DNA from: Monodelphis domestica
Lineage: Eukaryota; Chordata; Mammalia; Didelphimorphia; Didelphidae
Length of the DNA stretch: 64,000 bases
Assembly: GCF_027887165.1 (NCBI RefSeq)
Contig: NC_077228.1
Location: forward strand, 209,782,502 to 209,846,501
Direction: 5' to 3'
The notes under the pieces are model-generated. The model made no database searches and was not told the origin of the DNA. It saw nothing but the letters and a program-made list of their open reading frames with translations. This document shows positions 43,601-55,600 of the stretch, piece after piece. How positions within the stretch are numbered: the first letter of the stretch is position 1; each line of letters begins with the position of its first letter. A program made the translations under genes and the position numbers.

Positions 43601-46600
43601 CTTAAAATTCCTAGTTTTCTTCAGTTTAGCTCTGTCACCACTTTCTACATGAGGCCTGTCTTTTACTTAGTATTGTCTTTTACTTAGTTTTTGTTTATAT
43701 TTATTTGTGTTTACTTCTTTTTTCACCTATAGGATATAGGCTTCTTGAGAGTAGGTACTTGTTTATTTTTGTCTTTGTATCGTAAGCTCTTACTTCATTT
43801 TACCAGGCACATATAGATGCTTAATAAGTATTTTTTAAAATTAAGAACTAGTAAGTAGTAGATCTGAGGTTTGAGTCCATTCCTTCTGATGGCAAACCCA
43901 GAATCTTCTCTAGGACTACACTAAAGAGCTATGGTGAAATCCTGGTATTCTTCAGCCTTTTCCTTGTTCATTGCCCTCCTCTCACCACAGATATGTTTAG
44001 AGGGCAGAGCCCACCTTAATATATAGATTGGCAGTGTCTGAAACCTTCAGGGGCACCTCTGGAGGTAGGTAGCTCTATAAGGAGAGTTGCAATTTTGTGC
44101 ACAAATTGTAATGAATAGCAAGAAAGAAGTGTCCTTCTATAATTACAGGTAAATTTATTCAGAAAATATTAGGTACCAAAATAAAGTTGCTAGGGTGAAT
44201 TGGTGCCTGGATTTGTTGTGCCCTATATGATATCTAGGAATTTAAAGCAAATAAAAGAGCAATTAAAATACCATAGTATGATTGTTAAATCTTAATTGAA
44301 GATCAGTTTACATACTTTTTGGTCAGTAGTCTGCTGCTAGTTGAGATTAATAATACCACTATCATTTTTGTTATTTTTTAAATTTCTAGCATTTACATAG
44401 CACTTCAGGTTTGCAAAGTGCCTTACAAATATTTTCCGTTTTATCCTAACAATGACTTTGTAAGTTAAGTGGTATTATTACCCTCATTGTACAGATTAGG
44501 AAACTGAGAAAGAAAGAGGTTAAGTTCAGGATCACACAACTGGTATCTGAGATCATCTTTGTACTCAAATTATCTTGACTTCAGGTTCACTTGTGCCACC
44601 TAGCTGCCATGGTATTATTCTCATTGTACGTATTCTAAGATTAATTTTCCAGAAGTGGAAAAAGTAAAGGTAATAAAATTGTATGAAACGTGATGAAGAG
44701 AAAGAGCATGCAATGTCAGGTGACTTTGTCCAAGTTATTTTGCTGCTAGGAAATTATATCTTTATCTACATAATGAAGTGGTTTGGTTAGATCAGAGGCT
44801 TCCAAACTTTATGTAATATCCCACTCACTTTTTTAAAGAAAAATAAAGTTGTGCTTCCCACTTTTCATAAAATAATCTGTAAGATACTTTGTATTATAGA
44901 GACAATAACAAATTCAAGACAATTAAATTTAAATAGAATTGCTGACAATCTCAGAAGTTTCCTATAACTATTATTTTCTCAGTTTTTAGAAAGTTCTATG
45001 AATAGGGAAGGAACTAACTTATTACCTTTATTTATTACAATGTATGCTACTAAGACCTCTATGCAGAGATTGTTTAAATTCAAGTTTGAATACTTCACAT
45101 CTGCTATATGACCATTCTTTTGCATCTATCTTGTATGTGGACTAACTCAAAATTTTACCTAGTTTATTTATATGTCATAAAATTACAGAATTTGAGGGTT
45201 GAAAGAGATCTTAGTAACCAACTTCTCTAGTACATGGATGAAAGAAATCCTTGCTATATAAAGTACCAAACAAATGTTTAGTCATACAGTCTCTGCTTGA
45301 AGACCTCCACTGAGGGGAAATCCACCACCTCTTGAAGCAGGCTATTCCATTTTTGGACAGCTCTTATTGTTAGCAAGGTTTTCCTGGAATATACCTCATA
45401 TTTGCTTCCTGACAACTTTTACCCATTGCTCCAGGTTCTGTCCACTGGGGCCAAACAGAACAAGTCTATTCCCACTTCTGACTGACAGTCCCTTAAATAT
45501 TTGAAGATGGTTATTAACCCCCAAATCTATTTTACTCTAGGCTAAACATTCCCAATTTTCTTCAACTCATTCTTACATGTGTTGGATTCAAAGTTCTTCT
45601 CAATCTTGCATGACTTCTTCTGGACTCATTAGAACTTTGTAATATTCTTGAACTGTGGTGCCCAGAACTTTAGATGAATTTTGACAAGGATAGAGTATAA
45701 TGGGGCTATCAGCTCTCTTCCAGACAATATGCCTCTTAATGCAGCCCAAGATCATATTTGATTTTTAAGATCCCGTACCAGTGCTGACTGTGTGTTTAGT
45801 CCACTGGCCTTCCCTCTCTCTCTAGAACAATTGTTTTTTAACCTTGCCTTTCCCCAGCTTGTACTGGTGAAATTGATTTTCTTTTTGACTCACTTGTGTA
45901 AGACTTGCACTTATCTCTTGAATGTCATTTTATTAGATTGAGTCCAATATTCTATTCTGTCAAGATTCTTTTGGTTGCTGACTGTCATCCAATGTGTGTT
46001 AGCTTTCCCTTCCAATTTAATGTCAATGTTGAAATTGATTGAGCATGTCATCCATGTCTTTATCCAGGTCATTGATAAAAATGTTAAATAGCATAGAACC
46101 AAGCCCAGTTCTCTGGAGCTCTTCATAGAGGATTCCTGCGACATTGACAATGAACAATTAACAACTTCTTTTTTAATCCAGTCACCCAAACCTATTCTGA
46201 ATTTATCTGATTGTATTATTGTCTAGTCCAAATTTCTTCCATTGGATTCTCGAGATTAGTACAAAATACTTGTCAGATTCTTTGCTAAAATCAATGTAAA
46301 CAATATCCATATCATTTTCCTTATTTACTAGTTTAGTAATCCTTTCAGAAAATGGAAATGAGATTAATCTTGCATGATCTATTCTTGAAGAAGCCATATT
46401 TGTTTCGGCAGGACTGAGCCAAAAATAATTGAATCATTATAAAAATAAAGATTGTATTTGTTAGGTTAAAGGAATGCCTTCAGGGTCATAAGCAAATCTG
46501 TGAGATAAGGGAGCAATTTTTCTTAGAGGACATGGTGTTTCTGGAAAATTTTCTGGAATTTAGTGAGACATGCCTTTTTGAGAAGAAAGAGCTCCTTTTG

Positions 46601-49600
46601 ATTGAATTATCTCTTCTACCCAAAGGTAAGTGGGTTGCCTAGCAATCCCCATCCAGACAGGATACAGAAAATAAGGACACAAAAGAAGTATCTTTCTCTA
46701 AATGATCATCCAAGTACAAACATAACAATATGGAAATAGGTTTTTGATCAAGGACACATGTAAAACCCAGTGGAATTGCGTGTCAGTTACAGGAGGGGGT
46801 GAGAGGAGGGAAGAGAAAGAACATGACTCTTGTAACCAAGGAAAAATATTCTAAATTGACTAAATAAAATTAAAAAGAAGAGGAAGAGGAAGAAGAAGAA
46901 GAGGAAGAGGAGGAAGAATAATCTCTCCCTTGGAGCAACCATGGAATGGGTTTTTCCTTCCTATGTAAAAAATAAAGTTGCTGTCATCCCTAGGAAACTA
47001 AGAAACTTGTTAAGTGTCTAATGGATTATAAACTCCTCTAGTAGATTGTAAGTAGATGTGACTCATCTGAAGGCAGAGATCTGGTGTTTTATTTATCTTT
47101 CTTTTTTCTCTTATCACCCAGCAGTGTTATTTCATGCAATAGGAACTTCATAACTATTTGTTGAGTGAAATGAAGCACAAAAATGAATTCCCTATAAAAA
47201 AATGTGTGCTACTCTGCTGACTCTTCTTTGGGGGGGGGGGGGATTTGAGTATCAAATACCCTCTGATGATTATGGATATAATTTTGGATCTAATTACTTA
47301 AGATAATTTACTTTCTAAATCTGAACTCTAATTCTGTTAGCATTAGTATCCTGATCTCTTCCATTTCTGTGATGACCTTTTCCTTTGCTTTTGCTTGTTC
47401 TTGGTAACTTCAAGCATGTTGTAATTTTATACTTTTTTTAGTTAATAGTTCATTTAATAACTCATTGGCCTATTAATCTTAAGCCCTTCAATGCATTGGG
47501 TTTTTTCCAACATTTAAAATTCAGCTTTTGGCATTCATTCCTAAATTAATTTCATTCTGAATTTTGCACCTTTCATTATACCAAAACTACCTTTAATAAG
47601 ATCTTTGACAACTTCTTGGGAACCTTCACAACTCTCAACCATATTTAGTACTATTGGCCACCTTCTTGACTGCTCTGTTTTGGTTATAGTTTTTATATCA
47701 CTACTCTTTCCTTGATTCCCTAATCTGCTTAAAAACTCCTTTGCCAACTTCTTTTTCCCCTATTGCTCTTTATTCTGTCTACTCCTAATATTGTTTTTGT
47801 TTAGTTGTTTTCAGTCTTATTTGACTCTTCATGATTCTTTTGCAGTTTTCTTGGCAAGAATATTAGAGCGGTTTGCCATTTCCTTCTCTAATTCATTTTA
47901 GAGATAAGGAAACTGAGGTAAACAAGGTTAAATGATTTGCCTAGGATTTGTGTCTGAGGTTAGATTTGAACTCAGATCCTTCTAATTCCAGGCCTGTCAC
48001 TCTGTCCACTAAAACACCTAATTGCTCCATGTATTGAACCAAATGGCATAATATGAAAGTTATTGAAGAAAAAATTAAATAGGATTACATAGTAAAGTTA
48101 TATTATTAGGAGATCTCAATTTATATTTCTCAGACTTAACCATAAAATAAACAAGAAAGCAATAGAATTTTAGAAAAGTTAGATATGATAGACCTTTTGA
48201 GATTACTGAATGGGATAGAAAGAAGAATACCAATTCTCAGCTGTGTATGGCACCTTTATAAACATTGGCCATATATTAGGTCATAAAAATCTCCCCAGGA
48301 AAGGCCTAAAAGCAGAAATATTAAATGCATCTTTTTTCTGACCATAGTACAATCAAAATCACATTCAATTAAGGGCCTTTAGAGCATAAAGTAAAAATTA
48401 ATTGGAGAGGGCAGTTGGGTAGCTCAATGAATTGAGAGCCAGGCCTAGAAATGGGAGGTCCTAGGTCACTTAACCCTCATTGCCTAGCCCTTACCACTCT
48501 TCTGTCTTGAAACCAATAGACAGCATTGATTCCAAGACAGAAGGTAAGGGTTTTTATTAAAAAAAAAAGAAAGAAAGAAAAGAAAGAGGTAAGAGATGTG
48601 AATGAAATCTTAGAAAAATTAGAGTTAATAGATGTATTCCTTTTATCTCTATTTTTATCCATATATCTTTTCAGTAGCACATAGTACATTGACAAAGATT
48701 GATCATGTATTAGGGCATAAAAACATTGCAAACAAATACAAAAAGGTAGAAATAATAATTGCAACTTTTTCAGATCATAATGCAACTAAAATAATAATTT
48801 GTAAGGGTACATGGAGAGGCAAATAAAAAATTAATTGGAAATTAATAATATGACTCTCCAAAATTGGTTGGTTAAAGAACAAATCATAGAAACAATAATT
48901 TCATTGAAGAGAATGACAATGAGGAGACATCATATCAAATTCTATGGGATGCAACCAAAGCAGTACTCAGGGGAAAATTTCTATCCCTGAGTTCATATAT
49001 TAACAAATCAGAGAGGGAAGAGGTCAATGATTTGGACATGCAAAATTAAAGAACTAGAAAGAGAACAAATTAAAAATTCTCAGATAAAAACTAAATTAGA
49101 AATCCTAAAAATTAAAGGAGAAATTAATAAAATTGAAAGTGAAAGAACTATTGAATTAATAAATAAGATTAAAAGCTGGTACTTTGAAAAAAACAAATAA
49201 AATAAAGTACTAGTTAGTCTAATAAAAAAAAGGAAAGAAGAAAACCAGATTAACAGTATCAAAGATGAAAAGGGTGACCTCATCTCTAATGAAGAGGTAA
49301 TTAAGAATTATTTTGCCCAATCATATAGCAATAAATATGGCAATCTCGGTGATATGGATGATTATTTACAAAAAAATATAAATTGCCTAGATTAACAGAA
49401 GAAATAGAATACTTAAATAATCCCATATCAGAAAAAGAAATTGAACAAGCCATCAAAAAACTCCCTAAGAAAAAATTCCCAGGGCCTGATGAATTCACAA
49501 GTGAATTATATCAAATATTTAAAGAACAACTAATCCCAATACTATACAAACTCTTTGAAAAAATAAACAAAGAAGGAGTTCTACCAAATTCCTTTTATGA

Positions 49601-52600
49601 CACAAATATGATACTGATTCCAAAGCCAGGCAGCAAAAACAAAGTAAGAAAACTATAGACCAATCTCCTTAATGAATGTAGATGCAAAAATCTTAAATAG
49701 AATACTAGCAAAAAGACTCCATCAAGTAATCACAAGGGTTATTCATTATGATTAGGTGGGATTTATAGGAGGAATGTAAGGATGGTTCAGTATTAGTAAA
49801 ACCATCCACATAATTGACCACAACAACCAAACCAACAGAAATCACATGATCATTTCAATAGATGCAGAAAAATTCCTTGACAAACTACAACATTCATTGC
49901 TATTGAAAACACTAGGAAGTATAGGAATAGAAGGGACTTTCCTAAAAATAATAAACAGTATATATTGAAGACCATCAGCAAGCATCATCTTCAATAGGGA
50001 TAAATTAGAAGCCTTTTCAATAAGATCAGGAGGGGAACAAGGCTGCCCATTATCACCGCTATTTAACATTGTACTAGAAACACTAGCAGAAGCAATCAGA
50101 GAAGAAAAAGAAATTGAAGTTATTAAAATAGGCAATGAGGAGACCAAGCTATCACTCTTTGCAGATGATGGTCTACTTAAAGAATCCTAGAGAATCAACT
50201 AAAAAGCTAGTGGAAATAATCAACAACTTTAGCAAGTTGTTGTAGCAAGTTGCAAGATAAAAAATAAGCCCCAAATAAATCATCAGCATTTCTATATATT
50301 TCCAACACATCCCAGCAGCAAGAGTTAGAAAGAGAAATTCAATTTAAAATTACCCTAGACAATATAAAGTTCTTAGAAATCTATCTACCAAGACAAACAC
50401 AGGAATTATATAAACACAACTACAAAACACTTTCCACACAATTAAAACTAGATCTAAACAATTGGAAAAACATTAATTGCTCATGGGTAGGACGAGTTAA
50501 CATAATAAAAATGACAATCCTACCCAAATTAATTTACTTATTTAGTGCCATACCTATCAAACTACCAAGAAACTTTTTTACTGAATTAGAAAAAACTATA
50601 ACAAAGTTCATTTGGAAGAACAAAAGATGAAAAATATCAAGGGACATAATGAAAAAAAAACATGTGAAGGAGGGAGGCCTAGCAGACCTAGATCTTAAAC
50701 TGTACTATAAAACAGTGGTCATCAAAACAATTTGGTACTGGTTAAGAGACAGAAGGGAGAATCAGTGGAATAGACTTGGTAAATAACCTCAGCAAGACAG
50801 TGTATGATAAACCCAAAGAGCTCAACTTTTGGGACAGAAATCCACTATTTGACAAAAACTGCTGGGAAATTGGAAAACCATATGGGAGAGATTAGGTTTA
50901 GATCAACATCTCACACCCTACACCATGGGTAGATGACTTGAATATAAAGAAGGAAACTATAAGTAAATTAGGTGAATACTGAATAATTTACCTGTCAGAT
51001 CTATGGGAAAGGAAAGATTTTAAGACCAAGCAAGAGTTAGAGAATATTATAAAATGTACAATAAAAAATTTTTATTACATTAAATTAAAAAGGTTTTGTA
51101 CAAACAAACATATGCAATCAAAATTAGAAGGGAAGTAACAAATTGGGAAAAAATATAACAAAAACCTTTGACAAAGGTCTAATTACTTAAATTATAAGGA
51201 GCTAAATCAATTGTACAAAAAAGCAAGCCATTCCCTAGTTGACATGAATAGGCAATTTTCAGATAAAGGAATCAAAGATATCAGTAAGCACATGAAAAAG
51301 TCTTCTAAATCTCATAATTAGAGAAATGCAAATCAAAACAGCTCTGAGGTACCACCTCATGCCTAGCAGATTGGCTAACATGACAGCAATGGAAAGTAAT
51401 GAATGCTGGAGGGGATGTGGCAAAGTTGGGACATTAATGCATTGCTGGTGGAGTTGTGAATTAATCCAACCATTCTGTAGGGCAATTTGGAACTATGTCT
51501 AAAGGGCACTAAAAATCTGTCTGCTCTTTGATCCAGCCATAACATTCCTGAGTTTATACCCCAAAGAGATAATAAGGAAAAAGTTTTGTACAAGAATATT
51601 CATAGCTGCACTCTTTGTGGTGGCAAAAAAATGGAAAATGAGGGGATGCCCTTCCGTTGGGGAATGGCTGAACCAATTGTGGTATCTGTTGGTGATGGAA
51701 TACTATTGTGCTCTAAGGAATAATGAACTGGAGGAATTCCATATGAACTGGAATGACCTCCAGGAATTGATGCAGAATGAAAGGAGCAGAACCAGGAGAA
51801 CATTGTACACTGTGGTACAATCGAATGTAATGGACTTCTCTACTAGCAGCAATGTAATGATCCAGAACAATTCTGAGGGACTTATGAGAAACAATGCTAT
51901 TCACATCCAGAGAAAGAACTGTGGAATGTTACAAACAAAAGAGTGGTTGCCTTAAAGTGTGATCGCGAAAATATGGTTTCAAGACAGTATCTTGAATTAA
52001 ATAAAAAATAAGGTGTTTGCCATGGAAAAATTTCCCAAATATGAAATACCCATGTCAGCTGGATTTTATGGAGATTTTAATTAATACAAATAATGGAATT
52101 AAGGAAAAGGGAGAGAGAGAGAGTAAGGAAATAATGGGAAAAGGGCCTAGGCCATTGGCTTAGGCTTGAGCTTTAAGAGAGACTAGTCAAGTCTTTAATC
52201 ACTCACCACAAGATTTATCCCAAGCAAGATTCTAGTATTCAGAGAGACCCAGCTATTCCAACTAGTCTGAGCTCCAATTCAGCTACCAAAGCTGAATTCC
52301 CTTTCAGTCACCTAGAGAGACCAGCCTCCAATTCAGCTCCATAGCTGAATTACCTTTCAGAGGCCTTCTGGCCTCCTTTTAAAGAGAATTTTCTCCTATG
52401 TCACCTCCCCTAAGTTTTCACATCTACCAATCACAGTAGATGTTTTCACAGGACTGACCATTCTTAATTCACACCTGAGTAGACTAAAACTTTTGAGTAA
52501 TTCACACCTGAGTAGACTAATCTTGTTATCACCTTCTCTGGGTAGATTAAAACCTCACTTGCTTGAATTTTTAGAGATTAATTTGACCTTCATAGGTACT

Positions 52601-55600
52601 TAGCACCTTTTTGTATTAGATCTAAAAATAGACCCAGCTTAAGGGTTTTAGCTTTACTTTAAGTATGGGTTAAGTACTTTTCATTGTTCAGTAAGAAGTT
52701 TTACAACTTTATCTTCCCCTAAAGTATGCTTAAGTATGGGTGTAGTAATGCTAGAGTTCCCACCTTCTTGACCAAAGTCCCTTCATTGTTTTAAAATGGG
52801 GAATGGTCCTAACCAAATGTTCTGAAGTAGAGTCAGAATTTTTAAGATTCACAGGAAGTAGAAACAGAAGAAAAACAACTGCCTGATCACATGAGTCGAT
52901 GGGGATATGATTGGGGATATAAACTCTAAATGATCACCCTAATGCAAGTACCAATAATATGGAAATAGGTCTTGATCAGTGACACATGTAAAACCCAGTG
53001 AAGTTGCTCCTTGGCTATGGGAGGGAGGTGGGAGGAGGGGAGGGAAAGAACATGAATCATATAACCATGGAAAAATATTCCAAGTTAATTAAACAAACAT
53101 TTTTAAATTAAAAAAAAAAACTGGGTAAAAAAGTCCCTCCAAATTCCTTTTATGGCATAAGTATGGCCTTGACACCTAAGCCAGGGAGAGTCAAAAAAAG
53201 AGAAAGAATATTTGGTGCAAAGTTTTGTTTAAATAAATTTTTTCTTAAACTCTTACCTTCTGTCTTAGAATCAATATTGCATATTGATTCTATGACAGAA
53301 GAGTGTTGACTAGGCAGTGGGGGTTAAGTGACTTGCCCAGGGTCATACAGCTAGGAAGTGTCTGAAGCCAGATTTGAACCTAGGACCTCCCCATCTCTAG
53401 GCCTGACTCTCAGTCCACTGAGCTAACTAGCTGCCCCCCCCCCCCCATGCAAAGTTTTTAAATAAAATAATAGAAAGAAGATTAGAGCAATATATGCCAA
53501 CATTCTTAAACTATGACTCGATTGGATTTATACAGGAATGTAGAATTGGTTCAGTAGTACAAAAACTAAACATAATGAACTATATCAATAGCAAAAACAA
53601 TAAAACATCATATGATTATCTTAATAGATGCAGAAAAAACTTTTTATAAAATGCAATACATTCCTGTTTTTAAAAAATTTAGCACAGGAATAAGTAGAGC
53701 TTTCCTTAAATTATAAGCAGCATCTATTTAAAACCAAGAACAAGTATTATCTATAATGGAAATGAGCTAGAACTCTCTCCAATAAGATCAAGGGTAAAGA
53801 AAGGATGTCTATTATCACCAGTACTATTCACTATCATATTAGAAATGCTAGTTATAGCAAAAAGATAAGAAAAAAGAAATAAAAGGAATAGAAATAGGTA
53901 CTGGGGAGAAAAAACTTACTGTTATCTCTTCTACTTTGCAACTTTTCCTATCTTGGTTTTGGTGTATTGTGAGTCTCCATAAAAAATTAAATGGAAATCT
54001 TTGGGAAGTTCTGTGGAAACTGCAGACAACACACAAAGGCTAGCAGGCAACACAAAAAGTTCAGAAACTCAGAAATATATTTAACCCAAAAATTATATAA
54101 AAGAAAAAAAATCTCACACCTTTTCTTTGGTACAAAAGAAGGGCCAAAAAATTTCATGTGGATTTTCCAGATGGTAGGGGTGCTGTACCCTTCACCCTCA
54201 TGATGCGGAAGGGATAATTGTATTACATTTTTCAGATACTATGATGGTTTCTTAGAGAGTCAACTAAAAAACTAATTGAAACAACATCATCAGAATTGAA
54301 GGATATAAAATAAACACACATGAATCATTTGCATTTCTGTATATTATCAACAAAATCCAGTAGGAAAATAAAAGAGAAATTCCATTTAAAATAATTATAG
54401 AGAATATAAAGCACTTGGAAGTCCTATCTGACAAAACATACATAAGAAATATACAAATGCAGTTATAAAATATTTTTACACAAAAACAAATCTAAATAAT
54501 TAGAGAAATATTCATTGCTCATGTGTAAACCAAGTCAATATAACAAAAAATATAATATTACCTTAATTTATTGGGCACCATCCCAGTCAAGCTATCAAAG
54601 AATTTATATGCCTTGAAAAAAAAAAACCAAACTCATCTGGAAGAACAAAAGCTCAATAATATCCAAAGGAATCAATGGGAAAAAAAGGAAAGAAAAAGAA
54701 CCTAGCAGTATTACATTTCAAACTATTTGACACAAACTGCTGGAAAAAACTGGAAAATAGTCCAGCAGAAGCTATGGAATAGATCAGTGATGATGAACCT
54801 TTTAGAGACCAAGTGCCCAAACTACAATCCCTCAGATTGCATGTGAGCCCTGCCCCCTCCCACCTTACCCCAGACAGGGAAGGGAGGAAGCACTCCCATT
54901 AGGCTGTAGGGCAGAGGGGTGGGTCATGTGAGAAATGCCTTCATGCGTTCCTGGAGAGGGAGAATGGCCCTCTGGTATGCTCTAGCATATGTGCCATTGG
55001 TTTGCCAAAACAGGCATAGACCAACAACTCATACCATATATTAAAGTCAGCTCAAAATGGTTAAGTTATTTAAACATTATAGATGATTTCATAAGAAATT
55101 AGTGGAGCATTGAAGAAATTACCCTATGAGTGGGAGATGGGGTTTATAACCAAATGAGATAGAGAAGTTTACAGGAAGTAAAATAGATAATTTTGACTAT
55201 ATAAAATTTAAAAAAATTTCCCAAACAAAACCCATGTAGCCAAAAATTAGAAGAAAGGCAGGAAACTGTGGAAAAAAAATGTTTGCAACAAGTTTCTTGA
55301 GTAAAGATCTTACTTCTCAAATATAGAGAACAGAGCCAAATTTACAAAAAATTAGACCCACTCACCATCCAAGTCATATAAAAATGCTTTAAATCATTAA
55401 TAATTAGAGAAATGCAATTTAAACAACTCTGAAATACCATTTCACACCCATCAGATTAATAAAAATAACAGGCAGAAGAAATGGGAAAATAATATTAATA
55501 TTAGTCTTTACTGTTGGTGAAGCTATGAACTAGTCTAACCATTCTGGAAAGCAATTTGAAACTATGCTCAAATGGTTATTAATTTGTGAATACTCTTAGA

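Noticed and set aside
51617-51955. 112-codon frame ([24 protein letters not shown]...) as a gene
   Set aside because: It is the C-terminus of L1 ORF2 in a decayed copy. It is useful only as a comparison for the young L1.
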